Assembly: GCF_001269655.1 (NCBI RefSeq)
Contig: NZ_LHVE01000002.1
Span: 372,001 to 436,000, forward strand
DNA: 64,000 bases
DNA from: Pseudomonas thivervalensis
GTDB taxonomy: Bacteria; Pseudomonadota; Gammaproteobacteria; Pseudomonadales; Pseudomonadaceae
Direction: 5' to 3'
Shown here: in pieces, positions 35,808-45,425 of the stretch
Position numbering within the stretch: position 1 is the first letter of the stretch
How the letters are laid out: every line of letters starts with the position of its first letter
The notes under the pieces: generated by a model
Database searches by the model: none
What the model was told of the DNA's origin: nothing
What the model saw: the letters and a program-made list of their open reading frames with translations, nothing else
Position numbers and translations under genes: made by a program

Positions 35808-37517
35808 ATGCGCATAGAACCCCGCCAACTGCCCGACACCCTACCGTTCCTCGGTGACCTGCCGCCCCTGCTGACCCGCCTGTACGCAGCACGCGGCGTG
35901 CAGTCCGAGGCGGAACTGGACAAGAGCCTGGCGCGCTTGATTCCGTTCCAGCAGCTCAAGGGGATCGACGCCGCGGTGGATCTGCTGGTGACGGCGCTGG
36001 AGCAACGCCAGCGCATCCTGATCGTGGGTGACTTCGATGCCGATGGCGCGACCGCCAGTACCGTCGGCATGTTGGGCTTGCGCCTGCTCGGTGCGGCCCA
36101 TGTCGATTACCTGGTGCCCAATCGCTTCGAATATGGCTACGGGCTCACCCCGGAAATCGTTGAAGTCGCCCTGGCCCGCGAACCACAATTGCTGATCACG
36201 GTGGACAACGGCATTTCCAGCGTGGAAGGCGTGGCGGCGGCGAAAGCGGCGGGGCTCCAGGTGCTGGTCACCGATCACCACTTGCCTGGCCTCGAACTGC
36301 CGGCGGCCGACGCCATCGTCAATCCGAACCAGCCGGGCTGCGAATTTTCGAGCAAGGCCCTGGCCGGTGTCGGGGTGATTTTTTATGTGCTGATGGCCTT
36401 GCGGGCGCGTCTGCGCAGCCTGGGCTGGTACGCCAGCACACCCCAGCCGAACATTGGTGAACTGCTCGACCTGGTGGCCCTGGGCAGCGTGGCCGACGTG
36501 GTGCCCCTGGACGCGAATAACCGGATCCTCGTGCACCAGGGCCTGGAACGGATTCGCGCCGGACGCGCCCGGCCTGGCATCAAGGCGATTCTGGAAGTGG
36601 CCAAGCGCGACGCTGCACGGATTACCTCCACCGACCTTGGATTTATCCTCGGGCCGCGTCTGAATGCGGCCGGGCGCCTGGACGACATGAGCCTGGGCAT
36701 CGAATGCCTGCTCACCGACGACCCGGCCCTGGCGCGGGAGATGGCGGCACAACTGGACGGCATGAACCAGGACCGCAAATCCATCGAGCAGGGCATGCAG
36801 CGCGAAGCCCTGGCCCAGCTCAAGGACCTGCCGGTGGACTCGATGCCATTCGGTTTGTGCCTGTTCGATCCGCAGTGGCACCAAGGGGTGATCGGCATCC
36901 TCGCCTCGCGGATGAAAGAGCGCTATTTCCGTCCGACCATTGCCTTTGCCGATGCCGGGGACGGCTTGCTCAAGGGCTCGGGTCGCTCGGTGCCGGGCTT
37001 TCACATTCGCGATGCGCTGAGCGTGGTGGCGGCGCAGCATCCGACCCTGATCAGCAAGTACGGCGGTCACGCCATGGCGGCGGGGCTGACGCTGCCGGAA
37101 GCGAATTTTCCGTTGTTTGCCGAAGCGTTCGACGCGGAAGTGCGCCGGCAATTGCGCGAAGAGGACCTGACTGGCCGGCTGTTGTCGGACGGCACCCTGG
37201 CGGTGGAGGAGTTCCACCTGGAGTTGGCTCGGGCGCTGCGCCATGCCGGCCCTTGGGGCCAACATTTCCCGGAGCCGATGTTCCACGGCGTGTTCCAGCT
37301 GGTCGAACAACGCGTGGTGGGCGAACGGCACCTGAAGGTCATCCTCAAGAGTGAGTGTGGCTCGGTGAAGCTCGATGGCATTGCCTTTGGCATCGACCGC
37401 GAGATCTGGCCCAATCCTACCGTGCGCTGGGTGGAGTTGGCCTACAAACTCGACCTCAACGAATTCCGCGGCCAGGAAACGGTGCAGTTGATGATTGCCC
37501 ATATCGAGCCGCGATAG
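35808..37517 (+). CDS. recJ: Single-stranded-DNA-specific 5'-3' exonuclease
   Basis: A 569-residue DHH-family nuclease that resects DNA 5' ends in RecF-pathway recombination and repair. DHH motifs are seen: LIVGDFDADGATAS, LLITVDNGISS, VTDHHLPG and the DHHA1 region with KYGGHAMAAGLTLP. The C-terminal OB domain covers about 460-569. The ATG at 35808 begins the conserved MRIEPRQLPDTLPFL. Length is normal for RecJ. Confidence 0.95.
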   Translation: MRIEPRQLPDTLPFLGDLPPLLTRLYAARGVQSEAELDKSLARLIPFQQLKGIDAAVDLLVTALEQRQRILIVGDFDADGATASTVGMLGLRLLGAAHVDYLVPNRFEYGYGLTPEIVEVALAREPQLLITVDNGISSVEGVAAAKAAGLQVLVTDHHLPGLELPAADAIVNPNQPGCEFSSKALAGVGVIFYVLMALRARLRSLGWYASTPQPNIGELLDLVALGSVADVVPLDANNRILVHQGLERIRAGRARPGIKAILEVAKRDAARITSTDLGFILGPRLNAAGRLDDMSLGIECLLTDDPALAREMAAQLDGMNQDRKSIEQGMQREALAQLKDLPVDSMPFGLCLFDPQWHQGVIGILASRMKERYFRPTIAFADAGDGLLKGSGRSVPGFHIRDALSVVAAQHPTLISKYGGHAMAAGLTLPEANFPLFAEAFDAEVRRQLREEDLTGRLLSDGTLAVEEFHLELARALRHAGPWGQHFPEPMFHGVFQLVEQRVVGERHLKVILKSECGSVKLDGIAFGIDREIWPNPTVRWVELAYKLDLNEFRGQETVQLMIAHIEPR

Positions 37518-37538
37518 TCGATACGCCGATCGGCCTTT

Positions 37539-37673
37539 GTGGCGAGGGAGCTTGCTCCCGCTGGACGCTGTAGGAGCTGCCGAGCGAAGCGAGGCTGCGA
37601 TCTTTCCAAATTCAATTGAGTGTTCAGCGAAAGATCAAAATCAAAAGATCGCAGCCTTCGGCAGCTCCTACAG
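37539..37673. repeat. Left arm of REPIN family A plus a full family B unit
   Basis: GTGGCGAGGGAGCTTGCTCC at 37539 is the left A arm; a family B unit follows at 37568-37673 with spacer GAAAGATCAAAATCAAAAGA. The right A arm is absent. This is the mirror case of the element at 35643. Confidence 0.8.
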
Positions 37674-37875
37674 GCCCAGTGCGTCACACCGTCGGTTTTT
37701 AACTTCTGAACCCTCCGTCCGTGCGGGTTGTCGACTAGTCTCTAAGCACTGCTTGATAGCCCTTGTGACGTCTTGTCGAATTTTTTGCCCGCGGGGGCGG
37801 GTGTTGCACGGTTTGTCACTCGTCGACTTTTCAAACAGAACCCTGGAGCCTGCCCACTGATTCGAGAGGTGCCCC

Positions 37876-38982
37876 ATGAGTCTGCTGCTGGAACCCTATA
37901 CCCTTCGCCAATTGACCCTGCCCAATCGCATCGCGGTATCGCCGATGTGCCAATATTCGAGCACCGATGGCCTGGCCAACGATTGGCACTTGGTGCACCT
38001 GGGCAGCCGCGCCGTGGGCGGTGCTGGCCTGGTGTTCACCGAAGCCACCGCCGTGACCGCCGACGGTCGCATCACCGCCCAGGACCTGGGGCTGTGGAAC
38101 GATGAGCAGATCGAACCCTTGCAACGCATCACCCGGTTCATCACCGCCCAAGGGGCCGTGCCGGGCATACAACTGGCCCATGCCGGGCGCAAGGCCAGCA
38201 CTTGGCGACCCTGGCTCGGCAAGCATGGCAGCGTCAAACCGGCCGACGGTGGCTGGGTACCGGTCGGCCCGTCGCCGATTGCCTTCGATCCGCAGCACAC
38301 CCAACCGGTCCAGTTGGACGAAGAGCAGATCGCCGGCGTGATCCAGGCCTTCGTGGATGCGGCCAAGCGCGCCCTCACGGCCGGCTTCAAGGTGGTCGAG
38401 GTCCACGCGGCCCATGGTTACCTGCTGCATCAGTTCCTGTCGCCCTTGAGCAATCAGCGGCGCGATCAATACGGCGGCTCGTTCGAGAATCGCATCCGCC
38501 TGGTGTTGCAAGTCACCGAGGCGATCCGCGCGGTATGGCCTGAAGAGCTGCCGGTGTTCGTTCGCGTCTCCGCCACTGATTGGGTCGAGGACGGTTGGAA
38601 CCCGGACGAAACCGTGGAGCTGGCGCGGCGCTTCAGGGCATTGGGGGTGGATTTGATCGATGTGTCATCGGGCGGCACGGCCGCGAATGCGGAAATTCCC
38701 ACCGGCCCGGGTTACCAGACCCGCTTCGCCGAGCGGGTGCGCAAGGAGTCGGAAATCGCCACCGGCACTGTCGGCATGATCACCGAACCGGCCCAGGCCG
38801 AACACATCCTGCGCACCTGCCAGGCCGACATCATTTTCCTGGCCCGGGAATTGTTGCGCGATCCGTACTGGGCCCTGCATGCCGATGATGACCTGGGCGG
38901 CCGCAAGGCCACGTGGCCAGCGCAGTACCAGCGGGCCACCCATCGGGACCAGCCGATTCATGAGTCGGATTTGCGGGATTGA
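37876..38982 (+). CDS. NADH:flavin oxidoreductase, Old Yellow Enzyme family (YqjM/XenA class)
   Basis: A 368-residue FMN barrel enzyme that reduces activated C=C bonds with NAD(P)H. Cys25 in VSPMCQYSS is the redox-modulating cysteine of the YqjM/XenA class; VEVHAAHGYLLHQFLSPLSN holds the substrate-binding His pair, and RDQYGGSFENR is a family signature. Electrophile detoxification is typical of the class. It is monocistronic and followed by a terminator. Confidence 0.92.
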   Translation: MSLLLEPYTLRQLTLPNRIAVSPMCQYSSTDGLANDWHLVHLGSRAVGGAGLVFTEATAVTADGRITAQDLGLWNDEQIEPLQRITRFITAQGAVPGIQLAHAGRKASTWRPWLGKHGSVKPADGGWVPVGPSPIAFDPQHTQPVQLDEEQIAGVIQAFVDAAKRALTAGFKVVEVHAAHGYLLHQFLSPLSNQRRDQYGGSFENRIRLVLQVTEAIRAVWPEELPVFVRVSATDWVEDGWNPDETVELARRFRALGVDLIDVSSGGTAANAEIPTGPGYQTRFAERVRKESEIATGTVGMITEPAQAEHILRTCQADIIFLARELLRDPYWALHADDDLGGRKATWPAQYQRATHRDQPIHESDLRD

Positions 38983-39000
38983 GTGCCCGATAGAACAGAA

Positions 39001-39029
39001 AGCCCCGGTCGTCATTGGCCGGGGCTTTT
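39001..39029 (+). terminator. Rho-independent terminator after the Old Yellow Enzyme gene
   Basis: AGCCCCGGTC and GGCCGGGGCT form a long GC-rich stem around GTCATT-type loop bases, followed by TTTTGTTT. It lies 18 bases after the stop codon. Confidence 0.85.
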
Positions 39030-39062
39030 GTTTATCTGGAATCTTTAGTGTTTGTACCGGCC

Positions 39063-39156
39063 TCATCGCGAGCAGGCTCGCTCCCACAGGGTTGAGTGTG
39101 GATCACAGATTATGTGAACGACACAAAACTACTGTGGGAGCGAGCCTGCTCGCGAT
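39063..39156. repeat. REPIN, family C, arms pointing inward
   Basis: TCATCGCGAGCAGGCTCGCT then CCCACAG on the left and CTGTGGGAGCGAGCCTGCTC on the right. The loop GTGTGGATCACAGATTATGT then GAACGACACAAAA closely matches the loop of the element at 15664, so both loop and arms are conserved. Confidence 0.85.
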
Positions 39157-39183
39157 AGGGCCAGCCCAGGCACCTGATCACTA

Positions 39184-40812
39184 TCAGGGATACTTGCGCT
39201 TATCCGGCGCCGGCGGGAAGTACTGGTACAGCCAGGTCTCGCTCAAGGTGCGGTCCTTGGTGCGAATGAACAGGCGCATCTGCACCGGGTCCACCCGGTC
39301 GTCGGTCGGGTACCAGTCGAAGGTGATGCGATAGCCCTTGATCGCATCCAGCACCAATACGTTGAAGTCCTTCACTTCGCCGTGGGAGCAGGTCACCACC
39401 GGTTCGATGCCGGTGCCCGGCGGCAATTGATCAAGGCCGCCGCCGCTGAAGTCGACGGCGAAACGGCGTGCCCAGACGGTCGGGTAATGCTCGCCCGGTG
39501 CCCAGCCTTCGATGAAGCCGCCCATGCCTGAACGGGTGGCGTCGACATGGGCCAGGTCGGTGCTGACCGGCGGCAGTGCGCTCCAGTAGAGCTTGTAGCC
39601 ATAGTTCAGCGAGTCACCGGCGGCCACCGGTTTTTTCGGCGTCCAGAACGCGACGATGTTGTCCAGGGTTTCGCCGGTGGTTGGAATCTCCAGCAGGTCT
39701 ACCGAGCCTTCGCCCCAGGCCGTCGTTGGTTCGACCCACAGGCTTGGACGCTTGCTGTACCAGTCCACGGTGTCCTGGTAGCTGGCAAAGTCATGATCGG
39801 TCTGCACCAGGCCGAAACCTTTCGGGTCCTTGTCGGCGAACGCATTGAATTGCAGGGTGGCAGGGTTGTTCAGAGGACGACAGACCCACTCGCCGTTGCC
39901 GCGCCACATCGCCAGCCGATCGGAGTCGTGGATTTGCGGGTGAATGGTGTCGCACATGCGCCGCTCGACGGTGCCGCAACTGAACATGCTGGTCATGGGG
40001 GCGATACCCAACTGATCGATGGCGGTACGGGCATTGATGTGCGCGTCGATTTCCATGACGACCCGGGTCGGCTGGCAATCGATATCAAAACGATAGGCGC
40101 CGGTGGCACTGGGCGAGTCGAGCAGGGCGTAGACCACGAAACGGGTGCTGTTCTTGTCCGGGGTTTCGAACCAGAACTTGGTGAAGTCGGGGAACTCCTC
40201 GCGCTTCTTGGCGTAGGTGTCGATGGCCAAGCCGCGGGCCGACAGCCCGTACTGGCCGCTGGCATCCACAGCGCGGAAATAGCTGGCCCCGAGGAACGAA
40301 ACGATGTCGTGCCGATCCAGCTCCGGCGCCTTGAAGACGCGAAAACCGGCGAAGCCCAGGTCACCCGTCAGTTGCGAGGTGTTGACCGTGGTTTTCTCAT
40401 AGTTGAACAGTTCCGGACGGAAGTGCACCTCACGGGCCATGCGCGTCTTCGGGTCGACGCTGTACATGCGCACCGGCTGCTTGAAGCCCATGCCGACGTG
40501 GAAGAACTGTGCATCCAGTTGCCGTCCTTCCAAGTCATTCCACAGCGAGTGATTGACGTCGTACTGGATAGCGTTGAACTGCAGCGGCGACATTTGCGCC
40601 AGGGTGGGGGGCAGGACTTGCTTGGTGTCGACGTAGCGGCTCTCGGCCAGCCGTTTGGCCTGATCTTTCAAACCTTTGAAGTCAAAAGGACGGGCTTCGC
40701 CGTCGGCAGTCTGATCGGCGGCCCAGGCGCGTGCGGCCATGAGCCCGGAGGCCGACAGCCCGGTGTAGGCGGCGAAGGCCATGGAGGCCTTGAGCAGATT
40801 CCTGCGGTGCAT
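39184..40812 (-). CDS. opgD: Osmoregulated periplasmic glucan biosynthesis protein OpgD/MdoD
   Basis: A 542-residue periplasmic protein of the OpgG/OpgD family. The N-terminus [20 protein letters not shown] is a Tat signal, as in E. coli OpgD, with cleavage after ARAWA. The body ([38 protein letters not shown]) is typical. Recent work on the family assigns it glucanase activity on the glucan backbone. ATG 40812 has AAGG upstream, and the longer frame to 40956 is not conserved. No opgGH genes are nearby. Confidence 0.92.
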   Translation of the reverse strand: MHRRNLLKASMAFAAYTGLSASGLMAARAWAADQTADGEARPFDFKGLKDQAKRLAESRYVDTKQVLPPTLAQMSPLQFNAIQYDVNHSLWNDLEGRQLDAQFFHVGMGFKQPVRMYSVDPKTRMAREVHFRPELFNYEKTTVNTSQLTGDLGFAGFRVFKAPELDRHDIVSFLGASYFRAVDASGQYGLSARGLAIDTYAKKREEFPDFTKFWFETPDKNSTRFVVYALLDSPSATGAYRFDIDCQPTRVVMEIDAHINARTAIDQLGIAPMTSMFSCGTVERRMCDTIHPQIHDSDRLAMWRGNGEWVCRPLNNPATLQFNAFADKDPKGFGLVQTDHDFASYQDTVDWYSKRPSLWVEPTTAWGEGSVDLLEIPTTGETLDNIVAFWTPKKPVAAGDSLNYGYKLYWSALPPVSTDLAHVDATRSGMGGFIEGWAPGEHYPTVWARRFAVDFSGGGLDQLPPGTGIEPVVTCSHGEVKDFNVLVLDAIKGYRITFDWYPTDDRVDPVQMRLFIRTKDRTLSETWLYQYFPPAPDKRKYP

Positions 40813-41174
40813 AAATACAACCTTTCTCGAAACAATCCCGGGCCGATCCTGGCCACAAAGACTGATAAGGGAGTTCGGACATGCCTTTGGCCAAACGCGA
40901 CGAACGTTAGAACAGATGCCTGAGAGCTGGATCGGTTCACCGAGGCGCAAAATCATAGGGGAAATACAGGCTTGGAGAGAAAGGAAAGCGTGGCCTGGTC
41001 AAATTTTCTTACAGTTATTTCTTTTTTTATGTCGATTCCAATTTTTTTTGACTAATTACTCTAAAACTCCCTTTTCACGCTTTGAATCCTCCCTATTCTT
41101 TAAGCGTGATAGACGATCTAACCCGAATTTCAGACGGCGCTATCAGGTCAACCTCGACGTAAGAAGGACAACTC
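40813..41174. other. AT-rich intergenic region upstream of opgD and the 61-residue gene
   Basis: About 360 bases with no gene. The part 41020-41110 is unusually AT-rich for this chromosome (runs such as TTTCTTTTTTTATG and ATTTTTTTTGACTAATTACT), which suggests promoter or silencer-binding DNA. TTGACT at 41048 could be a -35 box, but no good -10 box at standard spacing is seen. Confidence 0.5.
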
Positions 41175-41360
41175 ATGACAAAAATACAGGGCATTACCGA
41201 GATGCTGGGGATCTTTCCAGGCCTGACCCACCCGCGCAGGACACGCCGGCTCAGCCTGGAAGAATTGAGGCTGGTCGAGCGCTATCGGGAGTTGTCGGAA
41301 AACGACCGCATCGCCATGCGTTATTTGGTGGATGCGATGCGCAGTGTTTCGCGGTTTTGA
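41175..41360 (+). CDS. Small conserved-type protein, 61 residues, function unknown
   Basis: A 61-residue protein behind a good ribosome binding site (AAGAAGGAC). The C-terminal half (LSLEELRLVERYRELSENDR) resembles the end of Xre-type repressors and other small helical Pseudomonas proteins, but no helix-turn-helix motif is visible. It has no signal or membrane segment and is basic in the middle (HPRRTRRLS). It lies alone between opgD and the ParDE pair. No function can be assigned. Confidence 0.65.
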   Translation: MTKIQGITEMLGIFPGLTHPRRTRRLSLEELRLVERYRELSENDRIAMRYLVDAMRSVSRF

Positions 41361-41406
41361 CGTGTGGCTCAGGTGAGCGGCCGGGGGCGGGGAGCACCGG
41401 CCGACC

Positions 41407-41706
41407 TCACCCCACCGACCAATCCTGCGGACGTTCGGTGCGCTGGTGCAGTATCCGCAGGACCTGCAGTTGCCCCTGCTTGAGCCGGTAGGGGGCAACG
41501 AACGGGTAGCGTGTCAGCACCAGCTCTCGAATATCGGGAACGACCGAAGGACGGCCCGAGCCGGGAAAGCGTTGCAGTTGGCGCAATGTTTCCAGAATGG
41601 CGCTGATGACCTCATCGGCGCCTTCCGCGCCGATAGCGCTTTGGTAATGTTCGTGAATCGAGTCGAGGTCACTCTGTGCTTTGTCGGTCAGTACGATGCT
41701 CGGCAC
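41407..41706 (-). CDS. parE: ParE/RelE-superfamily toxin
   Basis: A 99-residue type II toxin. The ParE-like pattern is seen in VLTDKAQSDLDSIHEHY, the FPGSGRPSVVPDIRELVLTR core and YRLKQGQLQVLRILHQRT near the C-terminus, where the conserved arginine and histidine lie. ParE toxins usually inhibit DNA gyrase, while RelE toxins cut mRNA; this sequence looks closer to ParE. Its start overlaps the end of the antitoxin gene by 38 bases, so the pair is translationally coupled. Confidence 0.85.
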   Translation of the reverse strand: MPSIVLTDKAQSDLDSIHEHYQSAIGAEGADEVISAILETLRQLQRFPGSGRPSVVPDIRELVLTRYPFVAPYRLKQGQLQVLRILHQRTERPQDWSVG

Positions 41707-41932
41707 GCTTTGCCCACTTAGCCTTCACGGCGTCCAGATCGGTCAGGTTTCCAGCGTCGGCATCGGCTATGCCTTCGCTGATGGCTTGCAGATGCCAGGA
41801 CTCGGCTTCCACATATCGAACCAGTGCACGCTTGAGGTGATATTGACGGTCGCGGTCGGTGGCGGCAGCCAGCAAGTCCAGCTGTTGGGCCAGACCTTCT
41901 TCCACACGAAAGGACAAAACGGGCGAGGCCAT
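41669..41932 (-). CDS. parD: Ribbon-helix-helix antitoxin of the ParDE-type pair
   Basis: An 87-residue CopG/RHH protein. SPVLSFRVEEGLAQQLDLLA is the ribbon strand and first helix, and RDRQYHLKRALVRYVE is the second helix. The acidic C-terminal tail would wrap the toxin. The ATG at 41932 is used because an upstream frame to 42007 crosses the likely operator at 41947-41965. It precedes and overlaps the toxin gene. Confidence 0.83.
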   Translation of the reverse strand: MASPVLSFRVEEGLAQQLDLLAAATDRDRQYHLKRALVRYVEAESWHLQAISEGIADADAGNLTDLDAVKAKWAKRAEHRTDRQSTE

Positions 41933-41946
41933 GGCTGATCTCCAAG

Positions 41947-41965
41947 GTGTATACGTTGTAGACAC
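41947..41965. promoter_or_regulatory. Probable ParD operator
   Basis: GTGTATACGTTGTAGACAC is an inverted repeat (GTGTATAC / GTAGACAC, 7 of 8 matches) 14 bases upstream of the antitoxin start. RHH antitoxins normally autorepress at such sites; binding is inferred. Confidence 0.55.
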
Positions 41966-42078
41966 CCTAGGTGCTGCCAGGATTTCCGTCAACCGGCGAG
42001 CGTGCACCGATCGACGAAAACCTTAGCAGGACGAACACAGGGTAGGCGTGGGCATGTGTTGCCAACGTTGTCTTGCCG

Positions 42079-43503
42079 TCAATGCTTGAACATCACATGC
42101 CGCACTACCGTGTAATCCTCCAGCCCATACATGGACATGTCCTTGCCATAGCCGGAACGTTTCTGACCGCCGTGGGGCATTTCGCTGACGAGCATGAAGT
42201 GGGTGTTCACCCAGGTGCAGCCGTATTGCAGGCGTGCCGACAGGCGATGGGCTCGGCCGATGTCGGCGGTCCATACCGATGAGGCCAGGCCGTAGTCCGA
42301 ATCGTTGGCCCAGGCCAGCACTTGCGCTTCGTCGAGGAACGGCGTGACGGACACCACCGGCCCGAAGACTTCCCGGCGGACGATTTCATCATCCTGCTGG
42401 GCGTCGGCCAGCACCGTCGGTTCGAAGAAGAATCCGTTGCCGTCCACGGCTTTGCCACCAGTGATCAGGCGAATATGCGGCTGGGCGATGGCTCGCTCGA
42501 CGAAGCCGGCCACGCGGTCGCGGTGCTGGGCGGTGATCAGCGGGCCCATCTCTGTGTCTGGTGCGGATTGCAGGCCGTACTTGATGCTGCCCACCGCAGC
42601 GCCGAGTTTCTCGACGAACCGGTCGTAGATGCCTTGCTGCGCATAGATGCGGCAGGCAGCGGTGCAGTCCTGGCCGGCGTTGTAGAAACCGAAGGTGCGG
42701 ATACCCTCCACAGCCGCGTCAATGTCGGCGTCGTCGAAAATGATTACCGGGGCCTTGCCGCCCAGCTCCATGTGCATGCGCTTGACGCTGTCGGACGTGC
42801 TGGAAATGATGTTCGAGCCGGTGGCGATGGAACCGGTCAGCGACACCATGCGCACTTTCGGATGAGTAACCAGCGGGTTGCCGACGGTTTGCCCACGGCC
42901 GAAGATCACGTTGAGCACGCCGGCCGGGAAAATTTCCGACGCCAGTTCCGCCAGGCGCAACGCCGTCAACGGGGTCTGCTCCGACGGCTTGAGCACCACG
43001 GTATTGCCGGCGGCCAGGGCCGGAGCGATTTTCCAGGCGACCATCATCAGTGGGTAGTTCCACGGCGCGATGGAGGCGATGACGCCCACCGGGTCGCGAC
43101 GGATCATCGAGGTGTGCCCCGGCAGGTATTCGCCGCCCGCCGAACCGCTCATGCAGCGGCTGGCGCCGGCAAAGAAGCGGAACACGTCGGCAATCGCCGG
43201 GATCTCATCGTTCAGCGCGGCGCCCAAGGGTTTGCCGCAGTTGTCCGACTCCAGCTTTGCCAGTTCTTCGCCGTGGGCTTCGATGGCATCGGCCAGCTTG
43301 AGCAGCAACAGGGAGCGGTCCTTGGGCGGTACTTGCGACCAGGCCTCGAAGGCGCTATCGGCGGCGCGCACGGCAGCATCGACCTGGGCTTCGCTGGCTT
43401 CATTGATCTCCACCAGCACCCGGCCTAGTGCCGGGTTGAACACCGCCTGGCCAGGGCCTTCGCCGTTCACCAGGTGGCCGTTGATCAGCAGTTTGGTTTG
43501 CAT
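42079..43503 (-). CDS. Aldehyde dehydrogenase, gamma-aminobutyraldehyde (PatD/YdcW) type
   Basis: A 474-residue NAD-dependent dehydrogenase. Cofactor and catalytic motifs are present: [23 protein letters not shown], catalytic Glu in [10 protein letters not shown] and catalytic Cys in [12 protein letters not shown]. The sequence resembles PatD, which oxidises 4-aminobutanal to GABA in putrescine breakdown. It lies downstream of, and in line with, the polyamine-type ABC transporter, as E. coli ydcW follows ydcSTUV. A REPIN separates it from the permease gene. It is a paralogue of the gene at 47960. The exact aldehyde is inferred. Confidence 0.87.
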   Translation of the reverse strand: MQTKLLINGHLVNGEGPGQAVFNPALGRVLVEINEASEAQVDAAVRAADSAFEAWSQVPPKDRSLLLLKLADAIEAHGEELAKLESDNCGKPLGAALNDEIPAIADVFRFFAGASRCMSGSAGGEYLPGHTSMIRRDPVGVIASIAPWNYPLMMVAWKIAPALAAGNTVVLKPSEQTPLTALRLAELASEIFPAGVLNVIFGRGQTVGNPLVTHPKVRMVSLTGSIATGSNIISSTSDSVKRMHMELGGKAPVIIFDDADIDAAVEGIRTFGFYNAGQDCTAACRIYAQQGIYDRFVEKLGAAVGSIKYGLQSAPDTEMGPLITAQHRDRVAGFVERAIAQPHIRLITGGKAVDGNGFFFEPTVLADAQQDDEIVRREVFGPVVSVTPFLDEAQVLAWANDSDYGLASSVWTADIGRAHRLSARLQYGCTWVNTHFMLVSEMPHGGQKRSGYGKDMSMYGLEDYTVVRHVMFKH

Positions 43504-43549
43504 AGCTTTGTCCTCATCGAAGCAGTTCTGTGTCTGCTGGAACCGATCC

Positions 43550-43640
43550 CTGTGGGAGCGAGCTTGCTCGCGATAGCGGTCTTACAGTCGACATCTGTGT
43601 TGAGTATTTGTCAGTCATCGCGAGCAAGCTCGCTCCCACA
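43550..43640. repeat. REPIN, family C, arms pointing outward
   Basis: CTGTGGGAGCGAGCTTGCTC then GCGATAGCGG on the left and TCGCGAGCAAGCTCGCTCCC ending ACA on the right. The loop contains CAGTCGACATCTGTGTTGAG. It lies between the permease and dehydrogenase genes. Confidence 0.85.
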
Positions 43641-43668
43641 AAAAGCTCTTTTTACTGTGGGACATGGG

Positions 43669-44487
43669 CTACTTCCCGCCACTCCCGGCCACGCTCTCAC
43701 CGCCACGGGTCAGGTAATACGCGCCCAATATCGGCAACATCGTGACCATCATTACCAGCATCGCCACCACGTTGGTCACCGGTACGTCGCGCGGGCGGCT
43801 GAGCTGGTTGAGCAGCCACAGCGGCAGGGTGCGTTCATGGCCGGCAGTGAAGGTGGTGACGATGATCTCGTCGAACGACAGCGCAAACGCGAGCATCCCA
43901 CCGGCCAACAGTGCCGACCCCAGGTTAGGCAAGATGATGTAGCGAAAGGTCTGCCAACCGTCGGCGCCCAGGTCCATCGACGCCTCGATCAGGCTGTGGG
44001 ACGTGCGGCGCAGGCGGGCGATGACGTTGTTGTAGACAATCACTACGCAGAAGGTGGCGTGGCCGACAACGATGGTGAACATCCCCGGTTCGATGCCCAG
44101 GGTCTTGAAGGTCGCCAGCAGTGCAATACCGGTGATGATCCCTGGCAAGGCAATCGGCAGGATCAGCATCAGCGAAATGCCCTGTTTGCCGAAGAAGTCC
44201 CGGCGGTACAGCGCTGCCGAGGCCAGGGTGCCGAGCACCATGGCGATCAGCGTGGCGATGGCCGCGATCTGCAACGACAGCTTGATCGCCTCCAGCACGT
44301 CCGGGCGCGAAAAGGCGACGCTGAACCACTTCAGGGTCAGGCCCTTGGGCGGGAAGCTGAACGCGGCGTCCTCGGTGTTGAAGGCATAGAGAAAGATGAT
44401 CAGGATCGGGAAATGCAAGAACACCAGCCCGCCCCACGCCGCGATCCGCAGGCCCCACGAGGCGCGGTCTTGAGAGTCAGAGTGCAT
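43669..44487 (-). CDS. Polyamine-type ABC transporter permease (PotC/YdcV-like)
   Basis: A 272-residue inner-membrane permease with six hydrophobic segments. The EAA loop reads [20 protein letters not shown], typical of the PotC group, and [13 protein letters not shown] is a family signature. It pairs with the permease whose gene end it overlaps by 11 bases. Last of the four transporter genes. Confidence 0.9.
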   Translation of the reverse strand: MHSDSQDRASWGLRIAAWGGLVFLHFPILIIFLYAFNTEDAAFSFPPKGLTLKWFSVAFSRPDVLEAIKLSLQIAAIATLIAMVLGTLASAALYRRDFFGKQGISLMLILPIALPGIITGIALLATFKTLGIEPGMFTIVVGHATFCVVIVYNNVIARLRRTSHSLIEASMDLGADGWQTFRYIILPNLGSALLAGGMLAFALSFDEIIVTTFTAGHERTLPLWLLNQLSRPRDVPVTNVVAMLVMMVTMLPILGAYYLTRGGESVAGSGGK

Positions 44488-45424
44488 CGAAAGCCCCCAG
44501 TCGCTTGACGATGGATAGATAGATCGCGATCAGCACGATGGGCACCAGGGTGAACGCCGCCGCCATGGGCATGTTGCCGATGGCGCCTTGCTGGGCGTAG
44601 ACCATGCTGCCAACGAAGTAGCCCGGCGGGCCTACCAGTTGCGGCACGATGAAGTCGCCCAAGGTCAGCGAGAAGGTGAAGATCGAGCCGGCGGCAATGC
44701 CCGGGACCGACAGTGGCAAGATCACCTGCATGAGCGTCTGGCGCGGCCTGGCGCCCAGGTCCGCCGAGGCTTGCAGCAGCGACGGCGGCAGACGCTCCAG
44801 GGACGCCTGGATCGGCAGGATCATGAACGGCAGCCAGATGTAGACGAACACCAGGAAACGCCCCAGATGAGAGGTGGACAAGGTGCTGCCACCCACGCCC
44901 GGGATCCCCAGCACGAACTGCAACACCGGCCCCAGGCCCAGGTGCTGGACGAACCACTGCGCCACGCCGCCCTTGGCCAGCAGCAGCGTCCAGGCATAGG
45001 CCTTGACGATGTAGCTGGCCCACATCGGCAGCATGACCGCGATGTAGAAGAACGCCTTGGTCTTGCCGCGGGTGTAGCGCGCCATGTAATAGGCGATCGG
45101 GAACGCGACGATGGCGCTGGCGATAGACACCGCAATGGCCATGCTCAAGGTGCGCACAATGATGTCGAAGTTCGAGGGCTGGAACAGCGCCGTGAAGTTC
45201 GCCAGGGTCAGGTCCGGCGTGACCGCCATGGTGAAATCGTCGAAGGTGTAGAAACCCTGCCACAGCAAGGTCAGCAGCGAGCCGAGGTAGATCGCGCCAA
45301 ACCACAGCAATGGCGGCACCAGTAGCATCGACAGGTACAGGTTGGGTCGTCGGTACAACAGGTTGGAAAAACGCCGCAGCGGCGAACCGGGCGCAGGCGT
45401 TCGGGTGATGGCCAGGGTGTTCAT
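44477..45424 (-). CDS. Polyamine-type ABC transporter permease (PotB/YdcU-like)
   Basis: A 315-residue permease with six hydrophobic segments (first about residues 28-50) and the EAA loop [20 protein letters not shown]. The ATG at 45424 lies 1 base after the ATPase stop; an open extension to 45472 would overlap the ATPase. It overlaps the following permease gene by 11 bases, so the two subunits are made together. Confidence 0.9.
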   Translation of the reverse strand: MNTLAITRTPAPGSPLRRFSNLLYRRPNLYLSMLLVPPLLWFGAIYLGSLLTLLWQGFYTFDDFTMAVTPDLTLANFTALFQPSNFDIIVRTLSMAIAVSIASAIVAFPIAYYMARYTRGKTKAFFYIAVMLPMWASYIVKAYAWTLLLAKGGVAQWFVQHLGLGPVLQFVLGIPGVGGSTLSTSHLGRFLVFVYIWLPFMILPIQASLERLPPSLLQASADLGARPRQTLMQVILPLSVPGIAAGSIFTFSLTLGDFIVPQLVGPPGYFVGSMVYAQQGAIGNMPMAAAFTLVPIVLIAIYLSIVKRLGAFDAL

Positions 45425-45425
45425 C

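Noticed and set aside
35841..37502. A 553-codon minus-strand frame opposite recJ
   Set aside because: Antisense shadow of recJ, with no family features.
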